A stretch of DNA of 45,059 nucleotides, taken from Paraburkholderia sp. UYCP14C (GTDB lineage: Bacteria > Pseudomonadota > Gammaproteobacteria > Burkholderiales > Burkholderiaceae). A program made the position numbers and the translations under genes. The notes beneath the pieces are model-generated. The model worked only from the letters and a program-made list of their open reading frames with translations. It was not told the DNA's origin and ran no database searches. Below, piece by piece: positions 1 through 9,240 of this stretch. The DNA is taken from positions 1-45,059 of the forward strand of contig NZ_SELS01000062.1 of NCBI RefSeq assembly GCF_004197395.1, given 5' to 3'. Every line of letters starts with the position of its first letter. Within the stretch, counting starts at the first letter, position 1.

Positions 1-1
1 C

Positions 2-40
2 GAAGCCCGTCAGGAAAGGCTGATGAAGCTGGCCGCCTGA
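2..40 (+). CDS. C-terminal tail of an upstream gene (partial)
   Basis: One frame is open from the left edge and ends at a TGA at 38-40, reading ...EARQERLMKLAA. The charged then alanine-rich ending looks like a real C-terminus, but only 12 residues are visible and no family can be assigned. It may equally be chance. Positions 41-274 between it and mrpA hold no gene that I can support; only the mrpA ribosome binding site is clear there. Confidence 0.3.
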   Translation, partial: EARQERLMKLAA

Positions 41-274
41 GCTGCAAAAGCTTGTCCAGACAACCGGAGCCGATACACTCCAAGCAGATATCTCGAAATC
101 AAGCTGCCCATCGACACCGAAGCGTCATCTGCCACTGCCGTAGATCAGGCCACGCGAGAGTTGGTTGCAGCTATGATTGTGTGCCTTGGGCAGCCGTCCG
201 GAAGGCGAGACTCCCGCCTGCCCGCCGGCCAGCCAAACCGTCTGACACATAGCGGAACTCCCGGAGGGGATTGA

Positions 275-3076
275 ATGGCACTGGGGTGGCTCGTCGTAAT
301 TCCTTTCGTGGCAGCGGCACTGATTGCGCTCACGAGGCGGCACGCTGGCGCGCTCTCTACCTGGATCGCGTTCGCGGCGGCGCTGTTCGGCTGCGGGCTG
401 CTGCTGAGCGAGCGCGTAGGCATGGCCGACCACGACGTGCTGCAGTGGCGCCATCAGTGGGTGCCCGATATCGGCCTCGCACTATCGCTGCGCCTCGACG
501 GGCTGTCGTTCATGTTCGCGCTGCTCGTGCTCGCGATCGGTCTGCTCGTCTTCATCTACGCACGCTACTACCTCGCCGGCAGCGATGCGTTGCCGCGTCT
601 GTACCTGCTGCTTCTGCTGTTCATGGGCGCGATGCTCGGCGTCGTGCTGTCGAGCAACCTGTTGCTGCTCGTGATCTTCTGGGAACTGACGAGCCTCGTC
701 TCGTTCCTGCTGATCGGCTTCTGGCCTTCGCGGCCCGACGCGAGGCGCGGCGCGCGCATGGCGCTCACCATTACCGGCGCGGGCGGTCTCGCGCTGCTTG
801 CGGCGGTGCTGCTGCTCGGCCACGTCTGCGGCAGCTACGAACTCGACGACGTGCTCGCCCAGGTCGGCAAGGTGCAGCACGATCCGCTCTACCCGGCGAT
901 CCTGCTGCTCACGCTGTTCGCGGCGTTCACGAAGTCGGCGCAGTTTCCTTTCCACTTCTGGCTGCCGCACGCGATGTCAGCGCCCACACCCGTCTCGTCC
1001 TATCTGCATTCGGCGACGATGGTGAAGGCCGGCGTGTTCCTGCTCGCGCGCCTCTATCCGGTCTTCGAAGGGACCCATCTGTGGGCATACACCGCGACGC
1101 TGGCCGGGCTCGTCACGCTTGTCGGCGGCGCGGGGATGGCGTTGGTCCAGCGCGATCTGAAGGGCCTGCTCGCCTATTCGACCATCAGCCATCTCGGCCT
1201 GATCGTGCTGCTGTTCGGCCTCGACACCCAGCTCTCGACCGTCGCCGCGCTCTTTCACACGGTGAACCATGCAGTGTTCAAGGCGTCGCTCTTCATGGCT
1301 GCGGGCATCATCGATCATGAAACCGGCACGCGCGATCTGGGCCGTCTGCGCGGTCTGCGCCGATACATGCCGCATACGGCCGCGCTCGCGAGCGTGGCGT
1401 CGCTGGCGATGGCCGGCGTGCCGCTGCTCAACGGCTTTCTCTCCAAGGAAATGTTCTTCGGCGAAACCCTGGCGCAAAGCATGTTCGGGCCGCTGAACCT
1501 CGCCGTGCCGGTCATCGCGATCGTGGCGGCCGCGCTCTCCGTCGCTTACTCGCTGCGTTTCGTCTGGGGCGTGTTCTTCGACGGCGAGACGCCGCGCGAT
1601 CTGCCGCACTATCCGCCGCACGAGCCGCCGCGCTTCATGAAGCTGCCGGTCGAGATTCTGGTGGCGCTGTGCCTGCTGATCGGCCTGTTTCCGCAGCAAA
1701 GCATCGGCAGGCTGCTCGAGTCGGCTGCGTGGATCACGCTCGGCGGCAAGCTGCCCGACTACAGCCTGAGCCTGTGGCACGGCATCAACACGCCGCTCGT
1801 GATGAGCGTGGTGTCGTTCGCGGCGGGCGCGGCGTTGTTTTTCCTGCGCCGCAATGCGTTCCGCCATCACCGCACGCTGCTGACCGAGCTGAACGCGAGC
1901 GAAATTTTCGACGACTTCGTACAGCGGCTCGAACGAAGCGCCGGCGTGATCGTGCGCATGTTCGAGACACGCTCGTTGCCGGCCTACCTCGCGTGGATGA
2001 TCGCGGCGATGCTGATCGTGCCGGGCATGTCGCTGCTCGCGCTCGACGCCTGGAGCGGCAGCCGCGCGCGCCTGCCGCTCGATCCGTTCACGCTGGTCGG
2101 CCTCGCGCTGATGTCGCTGCTAGCGATCGGCGTGGTGCTCGTGCGGGCGCGCACGCTTTACGCACTCGTGATGCTGAGCACCTGCGGACTGCTCGTGTCG
2201 CTTGCCTTCGTGCGCTTCTCCGCGCCGGATCTCGCGCTCACGCAGATTTCGGTCGAAGTGGTCACGATTCTGCTGCTCGTGCTGGCCGTCTATTTTCTGC
2301 CCGCGCTGCAAGGCGCCGCCGAGCCGCTCCCGGTGCGGCTGCGCAACGGCGTGCTCGCGCTCGCGGGCGGCGCGCTGCTCGGCGGCGTGACGTACCGGAT
2401 TATGACGAGCGCGCCGCTGCCGGGCATCGCACCGTACTTCCTCGCCAATGCGCTGCCCGGCAGCGGCGGCCACAACGTCGTCAACGTGATCCTGGTGGAT
2501 TTCCGCGGCTTCGACACGATGGTCGAAATCAGCGTACTCGTGGTGGCAGGGCTTGCCGTCAAGGCGCTGCTGCGCGGGCTGCGCCTGAAGTCGCCCGATG
2601 CGGGCCCGGACGGCCGGCCGTGGTCGTCGCAATCGCATCCGCTGATGCTGGCGATCCTCGCGCGACTGATGCTGCCGCTCACGATGCTCGTCGCCGTATT
2701 CGTGTTCCTGCGCGGCCACAACCTGCCCGGCGGCGGTTTTATCGCGTCGCTGATCATCTCGATCGCGCTGTTGATGCAGTACGTCGCGAGCGGCGTGCTG
2801 TGGACCGAGTCGCGCATCCATCTCAACTACCGCGCGCTCGCGGGCTTCGGCATTCTGATCGCGGCGGCCACGGGGCTCGGCAGTCTCGCGTTCGGCCAGC
2901 CGTTTTTGACCAGTGCGTTCGGGCACCTGCACGTGCCGCTGATCGGAGAGATCGAACTGTCCACGGCGATGCTGTTCGATCTCGGCGTGATGGGCGCGGT
3001 GATCGGCACGACGCTCACGATCGTCTCGCACCTCGGCGTGCGCGACAAAGACATGCAATCCGTGGAGAAAAGCTGA
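275..3076 (+). CDS. mrpA: Monovalent cation/H+ antiporter subunit A, fused MrpA-MrpB (PhaAB type)
   Basis: Inner-membrane subunit of the multi-subunit Mrp (Mnh/Pha) Na+ or K+/H+ antiporter, used in pH and salt homeostasis. The 933-residue product is membrane-spanning almost throughout. The N-terminal part is a complex-I-like proton-antiporter domain (about residues 60-400) with the conserved Glu of the FWELTS motif (E137) and the Lys of HSATMVKAG (K251). An MrpA-specific region follows, with a DUF4040-like segment near 610-680. Residues from about 785 to the end form a complete MnhB-like domain (RGHNLPGGGFIASLI), so subunits A and B are one polypeptide, as in Pha-type group 2 operons. The ATG at 275 follows a GGAGGG Shine-Dalgarno. 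Its TGA overlaps the mrpC ATG by one base, indicating tight translational coupling. The transported ion cannot be read from sequence. Confidence 0.95.
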   Translation: MALGWLVVIPFVAAALIALTRRHAGALSTWIAFAAALFGCGLLLSERVGMADHDVLQWRHQWVPDIGLALSLRLDGLSFMFALLVLAIGLLVFIYARYYLAGSDALPRLYLLLLLFMGAMLGVVLSSNLLLLVIFWELTSLVSFLLIGFWPSRPDARRGARMALTITGAGGLALLAAVLLLGHVCGSYELDDVLAQVGKVQHDPLYPAILLLTLFAAFTKSAQFPFHFWLPHAMSAPTPVSSYLHSATMVKAGVFLLARLYPVFEGTHLWAYTATLAGLVTLVGGAGMALVQRDLKGLLAYSTISHLGLIVLLFGLDTQLSTVAALFHTVNHAVFKASLFMAAGIIDHETGTRDLGRLRGLRRYMPHTAALASVASLAMAGVPLLNGFLSKEMFFGETLAQSMFGPLNLAVPVIAIVAAALSVAYSLRFVWGVFFDGETPRDLPHYPPHEPPRFMKLPVEILVALCLLIGLFPQQSIGRLLESAAWITLGGKLPDYSLSLWHGINTPLVMSVVSFAAGAALFFLRRNAFRHHRTLLTELNASEIFDDFVQRLERSAGVIVRMFETRSLPAYLAWMIAAMLIVPGMSLLALDAWSGSRARLPLDPFTLVGLALMSLLAIGVVLVRARTLYALVMLSTCGLLVSLAFVRFSAPDLALTQISVEVVTILLLVLAVYFLPALQGAAEPLPVRLRNGVLALAGGALLGGVTYRIMTSAPLPGIAPYFLANALPGSGGHNVVNVILVDFRGFDTMVEISVLVVAGLAVKALLRGLRLKSPDAGPDGRPWSSQSHPLMLAILARLMLPLTMLVAVFVFLRGHNLPGGGFIASLIISIALLMQYVASGVLWTESRIHLNYRALAGFGILIAAATGLGSLAFGQPFLTSAFGHLHVPLIGEIELSTAMLFDLGVMGAVIGTTLTIVSHLGVRDKDMQSVEKS

Positions 3077-3408
3077 TGGAAGCCGTCTTTGCCGTCGCGA
3101 TCGGCGTGCTTTGCACGTGCGGCATCTACCTGCTGCTGTGCGCCCGCGTGTTGCCCGTGATTCTCGGCATCACGCTGTTCTCGTATGCGATCAACCTGTT
3201 CCTGCTCGGCATGGGCCGGCTTGCGATCGGCAAGCCGGCGGTCATCGCGGCGGGGGCGCAATACGTCGATCCGGTGCCGCAGGCGCTCGTGCTGACGGCC
3301 ATCGTGATCGGCTTCGCGATGACGGCCTTCACCGTGGTGCTCGCGCTGCGCTCGTTTTCGCTGACGGGCAACGATCACGTGAATGGCGAGGAGACGCGCG
3401 GCGAATGA
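3076..3408 (+). CDS. mrpC: Monovalent cation/H+ antiporter subunit C
   Basis: A 110-residue NuoK-like subunit of the Mrp complex with three hydrophobic segments (about 4-22, 26-48 and 68-92). The family signature region between helices 2 and 3 is recognisable (FSYAINLFLLGMGRL, then the segment with DPVPQALVLTAIVIG). The usual length is 110-125 residues, so it looks complete. The start overlaps the end of mrpA by one base, and its stop overlaps the mrpD start in an ATGA junction. In the family this subunit sits between the two large antiporter-like subunits. Confidence 0.93.
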   Translation: MEAVFAVAIGVLCTCGIYLLLCARVLPVILGITLFSYAINLFLLGMGRLAIGKPAVIAAGAQYVDPVPQALVLTAIVIGFAMTAFTVVLALRSFSLTGNDHVNGEETRGE

Positions 3409-5186
3409 ACCACGTTCTCCTGCTCCCGATCCTGATTCCGCTCTTTACCGCGAGTGTCATCGTCGCGCTGCCGCTGCGCGCCAAACGCCTACAGCGTGCG
3501 CTGAACGCGGTCGCGATCGTCGCGCTGCTGCCTGTCGCGTGTCTGCTGATGGCGCGCGCGGCGCAAGGCGAGATCGTCAGCTACGCGCTCGGCGCCTGGC
3601 CCGCGCCGTTCGGCATCGTGCTGGAACTCGACCGGCTCGGCGCGCTGATGCTGGTGCTCACCGCCGTGCTCGCGGTCTGTTGCCTGCTCGGCACCTCGAG
3701 CGAGGACGCGAGGCGCGGCCGCTATTTCCGCGCGCTGTTCCAGTTCGAACTGATGGGCCTGAACGGCGCCTTCCTTGCGGGCGACCTGTTCAACCTGTTC
3801 GTGTTCTTCGAGCTGTTGCTGATTGCGTCGTACGCGCTGCTGCTGCATGGCGGCGGCGCGCGACGCGTGCGCAACGGGCTGCACTATCTGCTGATGAACC
3901 TCGTCGGCTCATCGTTCTTTCTGATCGGGATCGGCGTGCTCTACGGCATCACGGGCACGCTCAACATGGCCGACATGGGCGAACGTCTGGCGCACCTCGG
4001 CCCCGAGTCGCTGCCGCTCGCGCAGTTCGCGGGCGCGACGCTGATGCTCGTGTTCGGCCTCAAGGCCGCCGTGTTTCCGATGTCGTTCTGGTTGCCGCAG
4101 GCCTACCGCAGCGCCATCGGCCCGGTGGCCGCGCTGTTCGCGATCATGACCAAGGTCGGCATTTACGCGATGCTGCGCTGTGACGCGCTCGTGTTCGGCG
4201 CGGCGGGCGGGGTGCTCGATGCATTCATGCAGCAGTGGGCGTGGTGGCTCGCGATCGCGACGATCGTGTTCGGCGCGCTAGGCGCGCTCGCGGTGTCGAG
4301 TCTGAAGACCACGACGGGCTATCTGGTGCTGGTGTCGGTTGGACTGCTGATCGCGGCGATCGCGCAACAGACGCCGCTTGCATGGAGCGCCCTGCTCTAC
4401 TACCTGATCAGCACGACGCTTTGCACAGGCGCGTTGTTCCTGCTCGCGGACACGCTCGAACCCGAGCAAGCTCCGGCGCCGCGCGCCGCCGATGCCGCGG
4501 TTTTCGCCGATGCCGATGTGAGCGAGCCCGGCTCGCTCGAAGCACTCGACGACGCGTCCGGAGCGGCCATCTCGCCCGACCCGGACGTCGAAGCGGTGGC
4601 GACGCTTGCGCGCGTGCAGCCGCTGCAGGTCGAGTCGGCCGACGCGCTCGCCGTGCTTGCCGAGGAACCGGCTCACACCGAAGCCGAAGCTTCCGTCGAA
4701 GCGGTCGCGCGCACGCATGCAGCGTGGCCGTCGAACCTCGCCGCGCTGCTCTATCTGATCGCCGCGGTGGGCGCCGCGGGTCTGCCACCGCTGGCGGGCT
4801 TCCTCGGCAAGGCGATGGTGCTGGCCGCCACGCCGACCGGCGCGGCAGCCGTGCTGTGGCCGGCGGTGCTGCTGTCGAGCTTGCTGTCGATCGTCGCGCT
4901 GAGCCGCACCGGCACGCGCCTGATGTGGGCCGCGCCGGCCGCGCGCGCCGCCGCCGGCAAGGAGGAGCGAGCACCGCGCGGCAGCAACGCGAAGCTCGCC
5001 GCCTGCGCGCTGCTGCTCGGCTGCGTCGTGGCGATCACGCTCGGAGCGGGGGCGGTGCGGCACTATCTGACCGATACGGCGACTCAGCTGTTCGATCGCG
5101 CCGCCTACGTGCACGCGATCCTGCCCGCGGCGCGATCCTCGCAGTCAGCGGCCGCTGCGCCGACGGCCGATGCTCAGGGGAACTGA
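3405..5186 (+). CDS. mrpD: Monovalent cation/H+ antiporter subunit D
   Basis: The second large complex-I-like (NuoM/N-type) antiporter subunit, 593 residues and polytopic. The helix with Phe-Phe-Glu (LFVFFELLLIASYAL) and the Lys-bearing helix (AIMTKVGIYAMLR) are the expected proton-channel residues. It is longer than typical MrpD (roughly 500 residues) because about 95 hydrophilic, Ala/Asp/Glu/Pro-rich residues (about 349-443, bases 4449-4735) separate the penultimate membrane block from the C-terminal helices. The start is fixed by the ATGA overlap with mrpC. The stop overlaps the mrpE ATG by one base. Confidence 0.93.
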   Translation: MNHVLLLPILIPLFTASVIVALPLRAKRLQRALNAVAIVALLPVACLLMARAAQGEIVSYALGAWPAPFGIVLELDRLGALMLVLTAVLAVCCLLGTSSEDARRGRYFRALFQFELMGLNGAFLAGDLFNLFVFFELLLIASYALLLHGGGARRVRNGLHYLLMNLVGSSFFLIGIGVLYGITGTLNMADMGERLAHLGPESLPLAQFAGATLMLVFGLKAAVFPMSFWLPQAYRSAIGPVAALFAIMTKVGIYAMLRCDALVFGAAGGVLDAFMQQWAWWLAIATIVFGALGALAVSSLKTTTGYLVLVSVGLLIAAIAQQTPLAWSALLYYLISTTLCTGALFLLADTLEPEQAPAPRAADAAVFADADVSEPGSLEALDDASGAAISPDPDVEAVATLARVQPLQVESADALAVLAEEPAHTEAEASVEAVARTHAAWPSNLAALLYLIAAVGAAGLPPLAGFLGKAMVLAATPTGAAAVLWPAVLLSSLLSIVALSRTGTRLMWAAPAARAAAGKEERAPRGSNAKLAACALLLGCVVAITLGAGAVRHYLTDTATQLFDRAAYVHAILPAARSSQSAAAAPTADAQGN

Positions 5187-5683
5187 TGATGCTGAAACGG
5201 CTCTTCCCGCACCCCTGGCTCGCCGTCTTGCTGATCATCTGCTGGGTGCTGCTGATGAACGACATCTCGCCGGGCAATCTGCTGCTCGGCGCCGTGCTCG
5301 GCTGCGTGATTTCTTATCGCGTAGCCGAGGGCTTGTGGCTGCGGCCGATGCATTTCGGTCGGCCGTGGCTGCTCGTGCGGCTCGCCTGGCATGTGTTGGT
5401 CGACATCATCGTGGCCAACCTCGAGGTCGCGCTGCTCGTGCTCGGCCCCACGAAGCGGCTGCGCCCGGCGTTCATCGAAGTGCCGCTCGACAGCACCCAC
5501 GAGATCGCGCTGACGATCCTCATCAGCGTGGTCTCGCTGAGCCCCGGCACGCTATGCGCCGAACTCAGCGACGACCGCACGCGCCTCGCCGTGCACGTGC
5601 TCGACCTCGACGACGAAGCGGCGCTCGTCGCGCTGATCAAGTCCCGTTATGAAGCCCCTTTGATGGAGATCTTCGCATGCTAG
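5186..5683 (+). CDS. mrpE: Monovalent cation/H+ antiporter subunit E
   Basis: A 165-residue MnhE-family protein. It has two N-terminal membrane segments (about 10-28 and 30-48), a third near 60-85, and a cytoplasmic C-terminal half containing the conserved stretch around STHEIALTILISVVSLSPGT. It starts with tandem ATG codons (5186 and 5189); the first overlaps the mrpD stop. The last codons overlap mrpF by 7 bases. The length matches the family. Its role in the complex is structural and it is needed for assembly in studied systems. Confidence 0.93.
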   Translation: MMLKRLFPHPWLAVLLIICWVLLMNDISPGNLLLGAVLGCVISYRVAEGLWLRPMHFGRPWLLVRLAWHVLVDIIVANLEVALLVLGPTKRLRPAFIEVPLDSTHEIALTILISVVSLSPGTLCAELSDDRTRLAVHVLDLDDEAALVALIKSRYEAPLMEIFAC

Positions 5684-5952
5684 CCATCGTGATTCCGATC
5701 TCGCTCGCGATCCTCGGCATCGCGTTCCTGCTCACGCTGTGGCGCCTCGTGCGCGGGCCGTCGCTGCCCGATCGCATCGTCGCGCTCGATACGCTCAATA
5801 TCAATGCGATCGCGCTGATCGTCGTGTATGGCATCAGTCTGCGCTCGACGGTTCTTTTTGAGGTTGCGTTGCTGATCGCGGTGATGGGTTTCGTGGGTAC
5901 CGTCGCGCTGACCAAGTACCTGCAGCGCGGCGACATTATCGAACTGAACTAG
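5677..5952 (+). CDS. mrpF: Monovalent cation/H+ antiporter subunit F
   Basis: A 91-residue MnhF-family membrane protein with three helices. The family signature GPSLPDRIVALDTL (about residues 28-41) with its conserved Asp residues follows helix 1. It overlaps the mrpE stop by 7 bases, so translation is coupled. The length is normal for MrpF. Confidence 0.94.
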   Translation: MLAIVIPISLAILGIAFLLTLWRLVRGPSLPDRIVALDTLNINAIALIVVYGISLRSTVLFEVALLIAVMGFVGTVALTKYLQRGDIIELN

Positions 5953-5966
5953 CGGGAGGTATCGCG

Positions 5967-6335
5967 ATGCAAACCTTTGTCGAAGCGATCGTTGGTGTGC
6001 TGCTGCTCGTCGGTAGCCTGTTTATGCTGATCGGTGCGGTGGGGCTCGCGCGGCTGCCTGACTTCTTCATGCGGCTGCATGGTCCGACCAAGTCGACTAC
6101 GCTCGGTGTGGGTGGCATCGTGCTCGCGTCGGTGGTGTATTTCAGCGCGCAGCAGGATTTCGCGAGTCTGCATGAGTTGCTGATTCCGGCGTTCCTGTTT
6201 CTTACCGCGCCGATCAGTGCGCATATGCTGGCGAAGGCTGGGATACAGCAGGGGGTGCCGTTGTGGGAGGCGACGCGGGGGCGGCCGCCTGAAACGGGGG
6301 CTTGTGCGGAACGGGGGGATACGGGGGAGAGTTGA
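5967..6335 (+). CDS. mrpG: Monovalent cation/H+ antiporter subunit G
   Basis: A 122-residue MnhG/YufB-family subunit and last gene of the Mrp operon. Three membrane helices are visible. The signature RLPDFFMRLHGPTKSTTLG (about residues 31-49) is intact. A GGGAGGT ribosome site precedes the ATG at 5967. The last 20 or so residues are polar and Gly/Arg-rich and are probably a lineage-specific tail. No convincing terminator with a T-run follows; 6336-6482 holds only the leader of the next gene. Confidence 0.94.
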   Translation: MQTFVEAIVGVLLLVGSLFMLIGAVGLARLPDFFMRLHGPTKSTTLGVGGIVLASVVYFSAQQDFASLHELLIPAFLFLTAPISAHMLAKAGIQQGVPLWEATRGRPPETGACAERGDTGES

Positions 6336-6482
6336 TGCTAGCGGGAATAGTCCTGTTCCACTCCGTCCAGTCGCGATGGCGTCATGCCGAGCGTCCTGAA
6401 CGCTTGCCCCGGATGATCCCCCGAAAGGGAGGGATTCCAGATTCCCCTCGTCCCTCTACCATGCTTACGATGGGGAGGTGCC

Positions 6483-7178
6483 ATGGACAATTTGTTCTTT
6501 CGGCGCGTTTTGCTGGTCGAGGACGAGGGGCTAACGCGCACGGCGATGAAAAGCCTGATCCTCAGTTCAGAGCCGACGCTCGATATCGATGAAGCCAGGA
6601 GCTACGACGAAGCCGTCGAACGGTTGCAGCGCAACACTTATGATCTGATCTTTCTCGACTATCAGCTTGGGCGCGATCACACCGGGCTCGAGGTGTTGCA
6701 CTGGGTGCAGGAGCAGGAACTGTCGTTACACGTCGTGATGCTCTCCGCGCGCGACGATCGCGAAACGGTGCTCGACTGCATCAAGAATGGCGCGGGTGGC
6801 TTCATTTCCAAAGCCAGCGAAGAAGGCGGCGCGGTATTTCGCGAAGCGCTACAAACAATTCTGAACGGACGTGTGTACCTGCCCAACAGCGTGCTTGGCA
6901 AAGGTGGACATACACCGAAGGCACCGGCGCCCAGCAAAGGCATTCCGATCGACTCGCTCAATCTGCCGCCGCGACTCGCGCAGACCTTGCGCTACGTGCT
7001 GCATGGACTATCGAACAAGGCGATCGCACGAAAAATGAACATCACGGAGAACACCGCGAAAGAGTACATCAGCGATCTGTTGAGCCGCTTCAACGTATCG
7101 CGGCGCACTTTCCTGATCGTCGAGATGGCGCGCCGCGGCATCGAGATTCCCACCGCCGCGCAAGCATCGGCAGCCTGA
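6483..7178 (+). CDS. LuxR/NarL-family response regulator
   Basis: A 231-residue two-component regulator. The receiver domain (about 8-125) has the acidic pair E13/D14, phospho-acceptor D59 in LIFLDYQLG and Lys110 in GFISK. A C-terminal LuxR-type helix-turn-helix (about 160-220) contains LSNKAIARKMNITENTAKEYISDLL, so it is a DNA-binding transcription factor. The ATG at 6483 has an excellent GGGGAGG site five bases upstream. It converges on the hybrid histidine kinase encoded opposite, with only 8 bp between the stop codons. Adjacency and matching architecture make that kinase the likely partner. Targets are unknown; the Mrp operon upstream is one guess, based on position only. Confidence 0.92.
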   Translation: MDNLFFRRVLLVEDEGLTRTAMKSLILSSEPTLDIDEARSYDEAVERLQRNTYDLIFLDYQLGRDHTGLEVLHWVQEQELSLHVVMLSARDDRETVLDCIKNGAGGFISKASEEGGAVFREALQTILNGRVYLPNSVLGKGGHTPKAPAPSKGIPIDSLNLPPRLAQTLRYVLHGLSNKAIARKMNITENTAKEYISDLLSRFNVSRRTFLIVEMARRGIEIPTAAQASAA

Positions 7179-7186
7179 GGCGCTTG

Positions 7187-9187
7187 CTATACGACATGGC
7201 GTTGACTGCCGGCCAGTTCGACCATGCGCGCCGCCAACGTATCAGCGCAAAGCGGCTTGCTGAGAATGCAACGCTCCGGAAAATCGCCCTCCGCATTAAT
7301 ACCGGCCTCGCCGGTGATGATCAGACACGGCACCGGCCGCGGCAATTGCGCCGCGATCAAATGGACCACGTCGTACGCCGTGTGATGCTCGGGCAGCCGA
7401 TAGTCGCTAATCACGAGATCGGGCAAGCGTTCGATCGTATGCGCCAGGGTCTCCAGCTCGGCGAATGAATTCGCGGAATCGAACAACACGCCCCACTGCC
7501 CGAACAACGCCTCGGTCGACGCGCGCACCAGCCCGTCGTCTTCGACCAGCAGGATATACAGGCCGCGCAACGAAGCCCGCGAAGGCGCGAGGTCCGCAAT
7601 CGGCACAGCCACTTCGGCGCCGGCTTGCGCAACCGGCAAACGAATTGAAAAGCGCGAGCCTTTGCCCTCGATCGACTTGAACTCCATCCGGTGACCCTCC
7701 AGTAGCGACACCGCGGCATTCACGATCGATAGACCGAGGCCCAGGCCTTTTTCCCGGTCGCGTTCGGGATTGCTGATCTGCATGAAGGGTTGGAAAATCG
7801 CGTCCCAATGCTTCGATGCGATACCGATGCCGTTGTCGACGACATCGATGCGCACGTAATTCGGCATGCGCACGATCGCGACGATGACGGCGCAACGTCC
7901 GGACTTCGCGCGATCAGCGTACTTGATGCCGTTCGAAACGAGGTTGCTCAGCACGCGCGGAATCCAGTCTGCGTCGGTTCTGACCAGCGCGCGTTTGCGT
8001 CCGGCGCGCGAGTAGTGCAGCTTCACATCGAAGCTTGCCGCGAACGGTGCCAGTTGCTCGACGACATCCTGCGCGACGCGGTCCAGATCGACACTCGAAT
8101 AGCTCGGTTTGACGTGGCCCGACTCGAGCTTCGACAGATCGAGCACCGCATTGAAGAGCCGCGCGCTCAGCGCCGAAGCCTTGCGTGCATCGCCGATCAG
8201 CGCGGCAGAAGTTTCGATGTCGCGCTTCGCGAGCGCCTCGTCAGCGGCCGCGAGGAACATGTTCAACGCGTGCATAGGCTGCCGCAGATCATGCGCCGCC
8301 GCCGCGAGAAAGCGCGATTTGGCGCGACTCGCCTGCTCGGCTGCTTCTTTCTGCTGCTCGCGCAGCGCCATCAGCGCATCCGAGCGCGTCTGCTGCTCGC
8401 GGCGCGCCTGTTCCAGATCCTCATGCTTGCGCGCGAGTTTCGCGTTGGCGCCCTGCAACGCGCCATTGCTGTGTGCGAGCGCCTGCACTGCGAGATAGCG
8501 ATCTCGCACGTGCCGCTCCGCATTCACGTTCACGCTATGTCCGATCACCACGACGTTTGCGACGTAAAACATGCCCGCCCAGAAGAGGTCCGGCTCGATT
8601 CCCTGCGTAACGAGTTGGGCCAGCAGGATCGCGCCGATTGCGCCGAGCGTCAGCAGCAACGTCGCCTTTGCACGCAAACGCAGAAAGCCGAATTGATAGA
8701 ACAGAATCAGGTAGAAGCCGACAAAGAAATGCGTGTAGTTGAAAGGCCGTGGCGCGAGGAAAGTCTGCACGGTCAGGCAGACGAACATGACCGCCATCCC
8801 GGACAGCATGACGCGGTGCGCAGTCTCATCGCGCACGAAGGTCGGCCGGAACGACAGCACGATTGCGGCCGTCGCGGCGACCGTGCCCGCGACGCGGAAA
8901 GAGAAGATCTCGGCAAAGTACGGCCGGAATGCCGCGCTATGGCGTGCAAGACTGATCTCCCACCAGCCGAAGCACATCCACACAAGCGTGCCGAGAATGA
9001 TCGCCGCGCGGCGGAAATCGGCGAATCCGCGTCCATATTCGATGGTGAACTGGCGCTCGACTTCGGGGTCGGCGAAACGCGCGGGCCAGCATAGCGTGTC
9101 GACGAGCCGCGCGATGAATCTCGCGAGCGCGGGCTGCTGTTGCAAGCGTTTCCAGGCAGAAGCCTGCGGCAAGCTGAACAGGTTCAT
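7187..9187 (-). CDS. Hybrid sensor histidine kinase with C-terminal receiver domain
   Basis: A 666-residue inner-membrane hybrid kinase. Six or so hydrophobic segments lie in residues 58-220, followed by a coiled coil (about 240-290). The dimerisation/phosphoacceptor box AAAHDLRQPMHAL carries His299. The ATPase domain has DNGIGI (451-456) and GLGLGLSI (481-488). A receiver domain from about 542 has Asp595 in VISDYRLPE. There is no recognisable soluble sensor domain, so sensing is probably through the membrane part. The start is taken as the ATG at 9187; an in-frame TTG at 9238 would add 17 Arg/Pro/His-rich residues and has no better ribosome site. The HDLRQP box type commonly pairs with LuxR-type regulators such as the convergent neighbour. 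Confidence 0.9.
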   Translation of the reverse strand: MNLFSLPQASAWKRLQQQPALARFIARLVDTLCWPARFADPEVERQFTIEYGRGFADFRRAAIILGTLVWMCFGWWEISLARHSAAFRPYFAEIFSFRVAGTVAATAAIVLSFRPTFVRDETAHRVMLSGMAVMFVCLTVQTFLAPRPFNYTHFFVGFYLILFYQFGFLRLRAKATLLLTLGAIGAILLAQLVTQGIEPDLFWAGMFYVANVVVIGHSVNVNAERHVRDRYLAVQALAHSNGALQGANAKLARKHEDLEQARREQQTRSDALMALREQQKEAAEQASRAKSRFLAAAAHDLRQPMHALNMFLAAADEALAKRDIETSAALIGDARKASALSARLFNAVLDLSKLESGHVKPSYSSVDLDRVAQDVVEQLAPFAASFDVKLHYSRAGRKRALVRTDADWIPRVLSNLVSNGIKYADRAKSGRCAVIVAIVRMPNYVRIDVVDNGIGIASKHWDAIFQPFMQISNPERDREKGLGLGLSIVNAAVSLLEGHRMEFKSIEGKGSRFSIRLPVAQAGAEVAVPIADLAPSRASLRGLYILLVEDDGLVRASTEALFGQWGVLFDSANSFAELETLAHTIERLPDLVISDYRLPEHHTAYDVVHLIAAQLPRPVPCLIITGEAGINAEGDFPERCILSKPLCADTLAARMVELAGSQRHVV

Positions 9188-9240
9188 CGTCTTGCCCGCG
9201 GTCGGCGCTGGCCGAGCGCGGTGATGAAGGTGATCCAATC

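Noticed and set aside
3405-5186. MrpD read as an NADH dehydrogenase (complex I) subunit
   Set aside because: The homology is real but the gene order A-C-D-E-F-G and the absence of other nuo genes make it an Mrp antiporter.
9188-9238. TTG start extending the histidine kinase by 17 residues
   Set aside because: The extension is Arg/Pro/His-rich and carries no better ribosome site than the ATG at 9187.
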